DNA of 64,000 nucleotides from Artemia franciscana (Eukaryota > Arthropoda > Branchiopoda > Anostraca > Artemiidae). Positions 22,190 through 34,330 of this stretch are shown here, piece by piece. A program made the translations under genes and the position numbers. The stretch is taken from assembly GCF_032884065.1 (NCBI RefSeq), contig NW_027062618.1, positions 1,017,362-1,081,361 of the forward strand, in the 5' to 3' direction. Positions within the stretch are counted from its first letter, which is position 1. Every line of letters starts with the position of its first letter. The notes under the pieces were generated by a model. It saw only the letters and a program-made list of their open reading frames with translations, was not told the origin of the DNA and did no database searches.

Positions 22190-23265
22190 TTGCTCATTTC
22201 TGGTTTAATGAAGTTCTTTACTTTTATTTGAAAAATATATTTTATGGAAATTTTTTTCATTAATCTCTTACATATAGGCATACTCCTCTGAAGCAATGGG
22301 AGAAAACCAGGTTTGAAAGGAGTTGGTAACCATGTCAATTTGGTCAGGTGATAACACAGACAAGGTGTTTTTTTTTTTGACATAACTTCTTTAATTACTG
22401 CAACCACTACTTCTTCTGAAATCATACGAAAGGAAAGTTCTGAAAGTTTATTAGAGAGGCTATCTACATTCATACTAAAGGACTTCATTTGTTCTGAAGT
22501 AGGAATCTGAGAGGGTGTGGGCCTAGAGTATGCAAGAACTAAAGAACTATTAATATTAGTAGATACAGCACTGTGATATTACAAAGAAACATTATGTGAG
22601 CAAGTTATTGCAAAAGGAACACTTGAAATACAACCAAAAAAGTCAGCATCAGACAAAGAAACACTATTATAAACGCTAATAGACAATTGAGAAACACAAA
22701 TAAATGATGCCAGAACGCATTTATTGGTAAAGCATTGTGATCAAGAAAGGTTAACCAAGTCACAACCAAGAAAGGTTGTGATTAAGAAAGGTATGACGCT
22801 ATGTGCATGTTCATTGTCAAAAGAGCGCATCTCAAGAATCGATTTGGGTATTAAGTTGGAACTTTCAGAGAATTCTTAAACAGGAACATCATCAGACCGA
22901 AAGGAAACATGCGCACACTACTGCTAATACTACCATCACTGCCACATTTGCAACTACTACCACTGCTACTACATCTGCTATGAAGAATCACAAAGCCAAA
23001 AAGGATAGATACAAGCAAAAAAGTCAGCATCAGACAAAGAAACACTATTATAAACGCTAATAGACAATTGAGAAACACAAATAAATGGAACCAGAACGCA
23101 TTTATTGGTAATGCATTGTGATCATTTTTGACAAATCCGTAAAATTCAGAAAACAAGATTGGATTCACCTGCTGCAGTCCGTCTCTTAATCTCTCCAACC
23201 ATATCCCTGAACTTCTGGCGATCATCCCTAGATTGATCTGAGTAGAACTGGATCTTGGCATATAG
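22190..23265 (-). mobile_element. LINE linker and RT-finger fragment, split by an ACT module
   Basis: Read on the minus strand with frame changes: RDDRQKFRDMV.EIKRRTAAGESNLVF (~23205-23135), then ALPINAFW and a DADFFGCISSV segment (~22730-22620), a long Ser/Thr-rich linker with AYSRPTPSQIPTSEQMK, and SELSFRMISEEVVVAVIKEVMSKKKT...LSPDQIDMVTNSF (~22450-22320). The last block is the pattern that opens LINE RT domains (charged 'ISEEEV...IK' then 'DGLSP...L'). No catalytic motif survives. The reading is interrupted by a 381-bp duplicated step containing an ACT module (22744-23016). Confidence 0.6.
22636..23124. repeat. 108-bp direct repeats flanking an ACT module
   Basis: 22636-22743 and 23017-23124 are direct copies (period 381 bp) of the same piece of LINE coding sequence, with only a few differences. 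Between them lies one ACT module (22745-23000, with 'tgcatgttcattgtcaaaag' and an ACT core at 22918-22978). This layout looks like an insertion with a long duplication, or a tandem duplication that later acquired the module. Confidence 0.75.
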
Positions 23266-23269
23266 CAAA

Positions 23270-26200
23270 AATGACTTCTGGAGAACTTTTTTTTTTATAC
23301 CAAAGCTAGAAACAGTGAATCACTGGTGGTGATCTGTTTGGGGCTGAAGTATCAGCATTAGTGGTCAGACACCCTACATTGGTCAGTAGTCCTATGTCAA
23401 TTCTGTAATCACGTTTAAGATGGTTTGTTATGAAGACAGTAACACTTACCACATCAGGGATACTGAGTGCAGCAATATTAAGTTTTCTACAGTCACAATT
23501 ATACTCAGCTCTAATTAGACAAATGAAGCAACAGCACTGGTAGCAGCTTGTACCTCCTCGTGAATAATAGAATGAGTATTTTCCTTGTCACACTTAGATG
23601 ATATTCATTGTTCAATATTATCAATTTTCGCAATTATGCATTGAAAATCAGTTTTAAGCTCTATAGCTCCATAGCACAAAACATCAACCCAGTGAGCGAT
23701 TTTGTAATTCCAGTTTGGAATGTAAGCATAGCCACAAAAACTGCAGTGGCAACATCAGCTGTATTCATTGGTCCCGAAGTGCATGGTGTAAAGGAGCATT
23801 GTTACAGTTCCTTACACAATCAAGCCTTGAGGTGGCAGCATTTACAGCATTAAGCTCATAACCACTAAGAGCAAGACAACTCACAGTCCACTTCATGCAG
23901 GTATAACATTGGAGGCATTTAGAGTTTTAGCAAAGTTGCACAAGGCACATCTGTCAGTTTTAGAAGGACTATCTCTTGCACGTTCTTCTGGCCTTTGGGG
24001 ATTGTTATCATTATTTGGTTTAGAAAAGGCTTTAGGCATTATCAATATGATAACACTGACCATAAATTATAGAAGAAAAATTATGGTAGACAGAACCTGT
24101 GGGAAGTGCCAATACTCAAATCACCAGTCCCCAGCAGTTAAAGGATTAAATCCAACTTGCACTAATACGGCTCTTGTTGTTTGATATTGCTTTCTTCTGC
24201 ACAGGCTATATCAAAAATAGAAGACAAAATGGCTGCATAGACTTAATAGCTTGGCGAAAAAAGAAAGTAATTCACAATTAGAAAGTGATTACACTGGATA
24301 AAGGAAAAGATTATACTCCGTTGGGATAATCATTACTCTTGATACAAGTAAGCTAAAATGTATGGAACCAAACAGCTTAAGGAGGTTTAAATCTTATTTT
24401 GAGATGAACACCTTTTGGGATCAACTGATTGTTAACATTTGGGTTTTTATACACAAGAAGCACCACTAGATTTAAATAAATTAACAACACAGGCAGAATA
24501 CAGCAAGGTCCAAAAAGTTCATAACTTTGAAACAACCAAATAAAATATTATGGAAAATCATGGATTTCAGTTATAAATAAGCCTAAAATGGGCCCAGGGA
24601 AAATTTATTTCCATTTCAATGTCCTTGGAACTTTAGTCATCGTTTCAAATTTCATACAAAAAGATTTTTTTCTTATTTCACAATCTATATTTTCTGGTGT
24701 TATGCCTAATAGTAGTAACAATAAAGCCAAAAAAAAAAAAAACATTACTCTAAAGTCTTACAAGTTAAATAATGATTACATTTAGAAAGAATATAATAAA
24801 AAAGGACCAACAAATGTATTAAACTTGTCAAGCACTAATGCAGGGGTTGCCCTTCTCAGAATGAAACATTATTCTGTAAATACTTTGAGAAATTTAAAAA
24901 CACTTTCTTATATTAATCCTAAAAACACTTTATCTTACTTTACTCCAACCCCCCCCCCCCTTTAATATGCAAATATGTAGCCTAATTTATATAAGATGGA
25001 GACACAAGTTTCCAACACACTAAAAGTCGCAAGTACTTTCAAGCCTTTAACTACCTTATCTATTATCTAACTTCGAAAAGTTTAAGATCACTCTAAACCG
25101 CAGTTATCAGATTTTTTGCAGTCCAAAATAAGCCTGTTCCATTTTATCATGTGACAGAAACCAAGAATTTCTGAGGTGCTCTTTCTAACCTTTTCTTATA
25201 GCCTGTATTTATTTAAAAATAGGAATGTTTCTATCCTGTGAATTTGTATTGCATCATTATGTATACTTTTTTTTAGTAAATTTTTTGAAGAATTTTGTTT
25301 TGGAAAATTAAAGTTTGAAGATTGACTGCTCTAATTTTTAGTGTACTTTTAGATATGTTATATTTTTGTCCAACTGACTTCAGGGCCTTTCCAAAATTCA
25401 GTACTTCTTATATAGATCTTACAGTTACGTATATTTTGCTTTTTCCTATTATTTTGGCTATCACTAGTACCTAAACTCATTTTTTCATTAGTTTCAAATA
25501 AGAACATAGTGTTGTTTTTGAGATTATGGGTTTCACTTACAACGACTCTTCATCTTTAAATAGCCTGAGTAAGAAATAAATAGCCTTTAGTTATGGTATA
25601 ATAGGCTATTCTAAAGTATTACCTTAGCCTAGACATGCTTCTATTTTTCCAGTCTAAATATATAACATGGACCTATAAAACAATAGACCCATGACATACA
25701 TCTATAATAGACATTTAGCCTTGCCTAAAGAGCATTGAGCTAGGAATTTAATAAAAAGCCATGCATAAGTTGTATCCCAGATGAAATAGCATATCCAAAG
25801 CTATTAGGTCTAGGCTAATTAATGAGGTGTTTATGTATTGATAGTGCCCTCTCCAAACCCAAGTTTTCCCTCCCCCACCTCTTGTAAAAATTTAGATAAG
25901 CCTGCAAAATTCAAATATCCAGAGAAACATCTTTGCCTTTATGGTAATATATGACTAATTTTTCAGTTTTCACTGTCATTTTCACTTTTACCCTTCCCCC
26001 AGGCATAATTTTTGACAAAATTATGCTATTGGCTGTAGTCCTGTTTATATATGAGACTTCTCTCTTTGTTAACTTTATGATTTTTCTCGTGTTTTTCACA
26101 ATTCTTCCCAATGATTCTTCTAGTTATCTTATGTATAGCTCTAGACTAAATGAAAAAGTAACGTAAACAATGAGAAAATCTTTATCCTATATTATGCTAC

Positions 26201-26585
26201 AAGCATTACTTAATTCCCATTCTGATCCAGAGTTTTTCAGTGAATCAATCATTTTGTTAATAAATCCTTGTCAGGAAATGAAACTGAACAATAAAATGGC
26301 ACTGGTCATATCTTGCATTCTCAATATATGAGGTGTAGCTGTAAAATAATAATAGTAATACTTCCAAAAAAGAAATATATTTACCAAAAGAGAATGCCTG
26401 CAAGCCGTTAGCCTGAAGCCTACTTTTTCAAATTTTGTATCTCCTGTGTCCATAGACAAATTATCCTGGCTATGACTTTTACTTGTATAAGACCAGTGTT
26501 TTTATTTTGCCAGGAAAATGATAAATGTAAACTAATTTTCAGAAAAGGGGAGGAAAATAGCCTTAAACCCACAGGCTTATAATCT
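23270..26585. other. AT-rich, no supported gene
   Basis: About 3.3 kb with only short, motif-free frames on both strands (for example 23909-24184 and 25911-26111). A run of 13 A's at 24730 and a run of C at 24950-24960 are simple sequence. Composition and lack of repeats resemble intron or intergenic DNA. It could lie within the ARH3-type gene whose first exon is at 31933-32092, since that gene runs towards lower coordinates, but no downstream exon was recognised. Confidence 0.35.
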
Positions 26586-26589
26586 GAAT

Positions 26590-27300
26590 AAAAAGCATGC
26601 TATCAGATTCAGTATATCTGAGAACCCTACTGTAGAGGTTTCAAGATCCTATCTTCAATAATGTGAAATTTATATATTTTGCTGGAAGAAAGTTTCTCAA
26701 AGAGGGAAAAATACTAGGATCTGTAAACAGATTCTAGGATACTAAAACTAAACTTAATTTCATAGCAACTAAAAAGCCATAGGCTTGCTTACTCTTATTT
26801 GCAAAACAATATCTTTCAACCAAGTTGGGCTTCAACCACATTTTTTCAAATTGGCCCCTTGGGGTAAGCAAAGTCATCCTATTTGTGAAACATACAAAAT
26901 TAATCCCATCGTTATCAACAGATAATACATTGTATTTGTGCCTACACAATAAACTACACAGTACTAGCAGTGTTCTTTGATTACTAATGTGCTGCCTATG
27001 ATATTTTTGACTGTGCCAGTAAACATTTAGAAGGTCCAGAGATAGAATCCCTAGTTGGTAGCACCTAGACCCATGTGAAAGTTGATTTTCAGATCCCTTT
27101 TTTATTATTATTATAAAAAGATGATATTTAAGTGAAAAGGTCACAGAACCATTACACATCTTAATTATTCTTAGATTTTGGTATAACTCTAGTTTGGAAT
27201 TAAATGTTCTTATTAAATAGCCCTTGTACTTCAGGAGTCATTCTTAAAGAATTGGCACAAAATTCAAACTTTAGCACAAATTTTGAATAGGAATTCTGGC
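26590..27300 (+). repeat. Two relics of the HCR element
   Basis: 26590-26700 matches the 'cagagaaccctactgtagaag tttcaag' part of HCR copies, and 27215-27290 matches the 'cattcttaaagaattgg.acaaaattcaa' part. They are in the same order as in a complete HCR but separated by ~500 bp of other sequence, so they could be one old copy that gained an insertion or lost its middle. Confidence 0.5.
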
Positions 27301-30300
27301 AAATTCTCCTGACAAGTTCACCCCCTGGAAAACCCCCACCTCATTTTATTATCAATAATAGCTATGGAAAATTAATTCCACAGAATAAGAAAAAACTATA
27401 CACAACTCTATGCTGAATCCCAGCACTGCCCATTCAGTACTGATAATTGAGTGCAGCACTCAGGCACATACAATTCAGGAATGATTCTTCCTAATTGTAT
27501 AAAACAAAAATGAAATGTCTTGAGTATGTCTCTTATTTTAGACTAAATTTATTTCTCTTCTTAAAAAAATGAATTTCTATCACTGTTGGGGTTGGATCCA
27601 GAATTAGCAATTGTCTCAGAAGAACAAGCAAGCAGACATCTAGGATGGTGTTTAAGTTGGAACTTGTCATTTGCTATTGAATCAAATCTTTCTGCTACTG
27701 CTTTTACTGCCTCAATTGGAATCCTTGATCTTTGATTAAATTATTTGAGCAAGAAATTGAACTTATGTTATATTTAGGCTTAAAGAGCAAAGCTACCTAT
27801 AATAATAAAGATAATTTATAGATGGACAGTGGGTTTTTGGTACATGGAACATGAGACAAAATGATTTTATTTGTTCCTTTGCTGGAGTAGTCAATAGAGA
27901 CATTCCTTGATGTAATAAAGGAATGGGTCTGTCCTGGCACAACAATCATGTCTGACTACTTGCCTGACTTGCACGGCACAACAATCATGTCTGACTACTT
28001 GCCTGACTTGCACGTCTGAGCTTATTATACATAAGATAATATAAACTATATTAACTGGACACTGAATCATGCAGTTAATTTTTTTTAGCCAATCTCAAGC
28101 TCTAATACCCAAAACATTGAGCAATCACAGTAATATGTGCATTTCAGCATTCAAAAATATGTTAGGCTCTTGTTGATATCATTCTTATTGACACATTGAG
28201 CAATTTTGTTGCTTTTTTGAAATTTACATGTATCTAAGAAATACAAGAAACAGTGAAATCTCATTGCAGCTTATAATTTAGGCTATAGGCTAATTCTTGA
28301 AAGGATTTTCTTAATGAAAATTGATTTAAAAACAGGCATATCATCAATTAATAGGACAGCTTATTAATTAATAGGCTAGGATAGCCCAAATTATATATTT
28401 CTACTGCATTTTGCCATGTGTCATTCTTGCTTCAATCCTTGTACCTGCAACACAAATTGACTGTGACAAAATCAAGAAATAGAATCATAAATCTGAAATT
28501 CTTAATTTGGTCTATATATTTGCAAATTAGGGGGGGGGGGTTGTAAATGTAGTACAGTCACAATGGCTTAACCATAATTATTCTATACAGTCTTGGCTTA
28601 CACACAAGAAAAGAAAATGATAGGGTATGTTAAATGAGTTAAAAATGTAAATAGGCTAATATTAGAAAATAAAATGATCTATAACAATAGTCCTACCCTA
28701 GGTCTACATAAGGTCATTGTTTTAGGGGCTGGGTATGAATTGTCTAAAACATGAATAGAGCTATCTTTATCTGAAGTTGTTTTTATAATTTCAAAGGCTA
28801 TGTTTCCTTGTAAAAAGTGGGAATACAGCACTAACACCAAGCCATGTGCAGATCCAGGATTTTTTTTTTTTTTTAGCAGGGGCACATAATTGGTTGCTCC
28901 AATAAACTTGTGAACAAAGAAATTCCAGTAATTTAAAGGGAATTTTAATAGTTATATATCATAGATAGGAAATGGAAATGGTTGTAAATTTAATCTAAAA
29001 TCTGGTGAGGATCAAAGTTCTAAGTAATCTGTTGAAATTAAAATGATGTAAAAATATTGAAACAGAAAAAGTGAGTTATAAAAATCATCCTGCCATAAAA
29101 AATAAAAAGCTGTTCACCATCTATAAAAAATATGATATTTAATATTTTCTGTATAATTTTAAGCCTTTGTACTTCTAACCTCTATAGCAAGTGATTTAAG
29201 CTTTGTGGTGTCAAAAATTTGGACCATCTTGAACCTTCTTTTGGAGTTATGCATTCTTTGTGACTATTTGTATAGGTTGAACCATTTCACATGTTGCCTA
29301 ACTATATGGCATCACTTAGTAACTATGATGGTACAAAGAGTGGGGAATGAGGATTAAGATACAATCATATATGCATAAAAGATTGAACACCAAATACTAG
29401 TTTGTTTAGGATGTAACAAGAAAACTGAATAAAGAGATAGAAATACATAGAAGACATTTAAAACAAGGATTTTAAGTATAGGCAATAAAACATTAACTAG
29501 TTATTATTTCTTTTTATAAATAGTTTTTTAACAAACAGTGTCAACTTTGACAAAATCTAAAAAAAATTACTAATCAAAATTTCACTTTTCATAACAATGT
29601 AGTGCATCTTTCAACATTTAAAAGTTTGATATAACTTCCTTAAATTACAAAATTCACAGTTTTACAAGACCAAGTCTATTTTTATATTTCTATTCTCACC
29701 ATATCTATCCATTACACAGTTGATATCTACCTCAATATTTTGAAGAAGGATTATAACAGTTAGTCCTGTCAGTTTGGAGCTTTTTTTAGTGTTCCCTCTT
29801 CTATTCATCCTAAAATATTCTAAATAAAGACCAAAATTGTCATGAAAATATGAGCTCTAATAAAGATGCATGTAGGTATGCACTTCAAACTAAGCATATG
29901 AGTTGAAATACTCCTTAAGAAACAAATAATTATTTGTTTGTTATATTTGTACTTATTAGGTATAGATTGGTGACTTAAATTTTCAGGGTTTCAAGCTGTG
30001 GTATATTTTCAATTACAATTTTTAAGTCTTTAAATTTTTTTAGATTCAATTCTACCATTTAAGTCTTGATATGTCTGCTTTGCACAAAAATAAAAGCTTG
30101 AAATTCAGCTCAGAATCAGCAATAAGTAAGAGAAAGGTCCTGAAAAATATTGATTAATAGACAACTATTTGTGAAAATATGATAGAATGGCATGTACCAA
30201 AATAAATGTAAAAATCCTCAGCAGTATATACAATTTTATGGACAAATATATACAGTCACTATAAATAAACATAACTATATTTTGTGATTGGTTAGTATTG

Positions 30301-31218
30301 ACAAAGTGAGAAATTCTCAAGTAATATTGCAGTTGCATTCCATTTCTGTGATTAACTCAAGTGTTTAAGAAAAATCAATACCATTCTGTTTGTTCAACCT
30401 GAGAATTCAGAGACCCATCTATACTGAACAGATAAAAAAAAAAAACACATAATTATTTGTCTTCTTTTATGAACACTTTTTTTTGAAAATCTATTTTTCT
30501 TAAATAATTACTCTGACCTTTAAAGGGGTATTTTAACTCATATACTTATTTTTAAGCGTATACTTATACAAACTTTTATTAAAGATCAGATATAACTGAG
30601 TTTGGCCTTTATTTTAGTGTTTTAGAATGAACAGAGCCAGTCATATATCATATAATGCAGAGCTTTAACTAGATGAAAATATGCAATGAAATGCCAATAT
30701 TTCCTAACCAAAATCCATAACATAAATTAATAATAGCTTTGCACTTCTCATGCATTTACTGTCTACTACATAAATCCCCAACAAAAAAAAATGGAGTTGT
30801 AAAAACCACCCTGCTTTGAAAAAAGCAAACCCAAATTTGATGAAAGCCCAAAAAATAATGATATGAATTTGTTTGTCTCTGTGCTATAGCAAGACTCAAA
30901 ATCAAGTGTTAGACAGTAAAAACCAGCTCTAAAATTCAATTTTTCAGCCCTGTTGTGACAACATAATCCTGAAATATAATTTTGACAGCCAAAATAAGTT
31001 AGATTTTAAGTTTCCTTTCCTTTTAAATACAAAATGAAGACTTTTATCTTCTAACTGGTTTTTGAGGCAAACAGATTCACTTGATAAGTTCCAATTTAAT
31101 TGAATACTTCTAGGTGGTGTGCATTATCAGTAAAATCTAACAGAGACCATACAAAGTAACCAAAAACTTTGTTTAAACTGGTTTGGAAAAATAAACAGTC
31201 TTAACAATTTAAACAGTA
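27301..31218. other. AT-rich, no supported gene; one 39-bp tandem duplication
   Basis: No coding or RNA signal was recognised. A perfect 39-bp direct duplication sits at 27936-27974 and 27975-28013 ('ggcacaacaatcatgtctga' opening each copy). A run of G at 28531-28540 and of T at 28860-28873 are simple sequence. It may be intron of the ARH3-type gene, by position only. Confidence 0.4.
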
Positions 31219-31827
31219 AAATTGTAGTTTAGTCACTTTTTGCTATCTCAGAGAGGGGTTAGGTTAGGAAAATAAAACTTTCAGAGATGGGTCTACAGGC
31301 TAAAGTATATCCTGGGAAGATATTTTGAAGTACCTACCTCTACTACCTCTCCCTCTAGAGGGCCCTAACCTTTAAAATATGTGTGTTATAAACGTGAAAC
31401 CTTGCAAAATAGATCTTCTGCTTGAATGAAGTACAACAAAATTATTTTCAGCTTCACAACTTTGCTCAATCCCATTTTACAAGACTTTAAAGATATGCAA
31501 ATACATTTCCTAAATTGAAAAAAAAGCATTGATATGGCTCAAATTCTACTCAAATAACAGAAATTGCATTTCAGAATTAAAGGCAGAAAAAAAGCAACTA
31601 GTCACTGAAAATTAAGGTAAAATTTTGTTTTGTCAAAATTTCAATAGGTATAGACCTGTCATGTAGGCGAGTTTCTTGGCCCTCTAGAAGGAGAAGGAGT
31701 AGAGGTGGGTACAATAAAATACCTTCCCGGGACATACTTTAGCCTTTAGACCCATCCCTGAAAGTTTCATTTTCCTAACCTAAACCCTTTCCAAGATAGC
31801 AAGAAGTCAATTAACTAAAGTTTTACC
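31219..31827. mobile_element. ~0.6-0.7 kb TIR MITE-like element, copy 1
   Basis: Left end 'tagtttagtcactttttgct' onward reappears inverted at the right end (31700-31827): 'gttaggttaggaaaataaaa', 'gatgggtctacaggctaaag' and 'cctctagagggc' pair with 'gggccctctag', 'tttagacccatc' and 'cattttcctaacc'. Terminal inverted repeats of ~130 bp enclose ~350 bp containing 'gatatggctcaaattctact'. It has no coding capacity. Related copies lie at 32878-33440 and 36897-37632. Confidence 0.65.
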
Positions 31828-31932
31828 CAATAGTTTTATCAGTAATTTTTTATAAATTTTACAAGACTGTCTTATAAATTTAGAAGTAATCTTCTAAAAA
31901 AAATAAGCTAGGACTGAAATTGAAAGTCAAAC

Positions 31933-32092
31933 CTTTCAGGTTGGGGTCTTGTAATCCAATTAAGTAATGGTCCAGAACACTTTTAGAAACAAATTCTCCT
32001 TTTGTTTGAAATGGATTGCCTAAGCAGTCTCCGGCTAGACTACCCACAAGAGCACCCCGCATTTTGGATAGCAAAGAACTTTTTCCGGCCAT
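31933..32092 (-). CDS. ADPRS: ARH3-type ADP-ribosylserine hydrolase, first exon
   Basis: Minus-strand ATG at 32092 starts MAGKSSLLSKMRGALVGSLAGDCLG, the N-terminal helix of the ADP-ribosylglycohydrolase fold; GALVGSLAGDCLG (residues 13-25) is its hallmark, and the text continues to LQDPNLK. These enzymes remove ADP-ribose from serine and break poly(ADP-ribose), using Asp/Glu-bound magnesium; the main metal ligands (the TDDT motif) lie in the next exon. Homology stops at residue ~53, where AAAG|GTTTGA at 31934/31932 is a possible, weak 5' splice site; codons after it look intronic. Downstream exons would lie below 31900, but none was recognised to the window start. It is flanked by a MITE (31219-31827) on one side and inverted repeats from 32205 on the other. 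It may be a true exon or an orphan. Confidence 0.6.
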
Positions 32093-32204
32093 TTAACAAC
32101 AATATTTCAAAATTTTGCCAAATAATGATTTGTAGATGGCAGGTTCTTTCTGGAAAAGTCTTCTTTTCATACTTTTTTTTACTAGCCATTCAAATAGGGC
32201 TTAA

Positions 32205-32400
32205 GGCCTTTTTTCGCGTCAACCAAAGAGACTGTTTGAGCTCAACCACTCGGTGTGGTTGAGCTCAACCACTGTTTTTGCGTGAAACAGTGACAAACCA
32301 GGTTGTCATGAAAAGTGATTTTGCGTGAAACAATTGACTGGTTGAACTCTAATTTAACCAGAACTGTCATTGTTTTTAACCGTAGGGTTCTACCATTCAT
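32205..32400 (+). repeat. Left inverted-repeat terminus (paired with 38040-38173)
   Basis: Its first 21 bases (32205-32225, opening 'ggccttttttcgcgtcaacc') are a perfect inverted match to 38153-38173. Further blocks 'gtttgagctcaacca', 'tttttgcgtgaaac' and 'ctggttgaac' also have partners at 38040-38150. It contains an internal hairpin with 12-bp arms, GAGCTCAACCAC at 32238-32249 and its complement at 32255-32266. It lies ~110 bp upstream of the ARH3-type start codon, so it sits in that gene's likely promoter. Confidence 0.7.
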
Positions 32401-32877
32401 AATTGTTGGTTGACCTTTTCAGGCGTAGATTTCGAAAAGAAGAATTCGTAGGCTATAAATTAGTCTATATAAAATAAGAATTATAAGCTGACAAATATAA
32501 TTCTAGCCACGCAAAAGTAAGGTTTAATTTTGTTTTTTTTTTCATATTAGAGCTATTTGGATAAATGTTGGGTTATATCCTGCAATTTGATTCACATAGG
32601 CCTTAAGACAGGAAGTCAAGAGTTTGAATATGCTTTTGAAAACTTATGTAGATACTTGGAAATCTTTGTTTCATCCTTTTGATGCCCTAGACTTGACCTT
32701 AGCTTGGTAATTTGGCTTCAGAGATAAAACCTTGATGAAGCAAGACCCTAGTGGTTATAAAGCATTGTTAATCCAATTACTATTCTTACTAGATGCTTCA
32801 AGATGTGTTGCATCTTTGTCAGAACTCTTTACATTTCAGCCTTACCCTATAGGGCCATGGATAAATTTTCAGGTCAA

Positions 32878-33440
32878 ACTCTAGTTTGGCTACTGTTTGC
32901 TATCTTAGAAATGGGTTAAGTCAGGAAAATAGAACTTCCAGTAATGAATCCAAAGCAAAAAATACGTTAAATTCTAGTTTAGCTAATTTTTATTATCTTG
33001 GAAAGGGAATAGGTTACAAGAATGAAACTCAGTAATTAATCCAGGGTCAAAAACACTCTGGGAAGGTACTGCCAGGCTTCTATGTCAACCCTTTTCTGAT
33101 TTCTAAGTCTTAGATAATTGCTTACTCAAAAGGTCTATACCTATACTATTGAAATTTTGACAAAACAAAATTTACCTTAATTTTTAATTATCAGTTTCTT
33201 TTACTCTGGCTTTAGCTCTTAAAATGCAATTCCTTTTATTTGAGTAGCATTTTAAGCCATATCAATATTTTTTTTTCAAAATTTAGGAAATGTCTTTGCA
33301 TATCTTTAAAACCTTATAAAGTGGATTGAGGAAAGCTGTGAAACAGTTTCTTTGTACTCCATGTAAGCAGACCTTCCCAGAACATACTTTAGCCTTTAGA
33401 CCCATCCCTGAAAGTTTATTTTTTTCAATCTCACCCCCTG
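32878..33440. mobile_element. MITE-like element, copy 2
   Basis: Diverged relative of 31219-31827. The left end has 'gctactgtttgctatctt' and 'gggttaagtcaggaaaat'. The right end (33365-33420) has 'cagaacatactttagccttt' and 'agacccatccctgaaagttt', matching the right TIR of copy 1. The interior carries 'gccatatcaatattttttt'. Part of the left end is itself repeated (32960-33070). Confidence 0.55.
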
Positions 33441-33775
33441 GTGCTCTTTTACACATTGTATAAATTGTGAAGAAATGCCTGCCCTTGCTAAAAGTCTTAG
33501 AAGTATCTTATATCAAAATACACCTGATACAGTTTAATTTTTTAGAGATGACACAGAATAGCATTAAAGCTGAGTATTTGCTTTGCAAGAAATGTGTCCC
33601 TTCTGTTGTAAAGCATTTTGGATAGACACTAATCTAACCATGGACATATTGCTGTTGCAAATGGTTTTGCTTAAAATGGTTTGGAAAACAAATAGCAAAT
33701 GTAAATTTGCTTTTTTATCATTATTTAAGACTAGAATATCACAAAGCTATGCAATCACATTGCTTGTTGTATCTT

Positions 33776-34060
33776 AAGTAAATACAATCCCTGATGGAGT
33801 TTTGTTGATACCTGTCTTAAAATTAATTTGTCTAAATAAAATATATTGTTTATGGGACAGTAGAGAAAAGCAACAACCATGAATTGAGTTTTTTTCAATA
33901 TTTCTTTTTTCAAATAATAGTTCTCTGGTCACATTTGTGTTCCTTGCTAAGTTGTTGGCACTCTGGTTTGGGAATCCTTTGTCCAAGGGGTACAGGTTTA
34001 ATTCCTGGCATTGCTAGTGTATTTGGGTTTTACCAGCTAAGTATTCACCGTGCTAGTTTG
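33776..34060 (+). mobile_element. tRNA-derived SINE, first copy
   Basis: Contains a pol III internal promoter pattern: an A-box-like TTGCTAAGTTG (33944-33954) and a B-box-like GGTTTAATTCC (33995-34005), 51 bases apart, as in tRNA genes. The surrounding text 'tttgtccaaggggtacaggtttaattcctgg' would be the anticodon-to-T-arm region. The head shares 'caatccctg.tggag.tttgttgacacctg' with the next copy. The B box differs from the tRNA consensus by two bases, so activity is doubtful. Confidence 0.6.
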
Positions 34061-34069
34061 CATCTTAAG

Positions 34070-34330
34070 TAAAGCAATCCCTGCTGGAGCTTTGTTGACA
34101 CCTGCCTTACAATAACTTGTCTAAGTAAAATACAATGTGTATTGAAGATTAGTGAAAATGGCTGTAAATCCATCTTGTTTTTTTTTTTCAATATTTTTTT
34201 CTTAATAGTTGTTCTACTCTGGTTGTAATAATGTTCTTGGCTAAGTGGAAAGCACTCTTAGTAAGAAATCCTTTGTCCATGGGGTACAGGTTTGATTCCT
34301 AGTATTGCCTGTTTATTTGTTTTAAATGGG
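34070..34330 (+). mobile_element. tRNA-derived SINE, second copy
   Basis: Diverged tandem neighbour of the 33776-34060 copy. A box TGGCTAAGTGG (34238-34248) fits the TRGYNNAGYGG consensus exactly, and B box GGTTTGATTCC (34289-34299) is one base from GGTTCGANTCC. No tRNA cloverleaf was confirmed. The head (34070-34130) matches that of the first copy. The two elements are head to tail with the same orientation. Confidence 0.65.

Noticed and set aside
26734..27159. 141-codon minus frame that might be an ARH3 exon
   Set aside because: None of the ARH3 motifs (TDDT, GYG) appears; composition looks random.
33900..34330. Functional tRNA genes
   Set aside because: A and B boxes present but no acceptor or anticodon stem could be drawn; SINE is the better reading.
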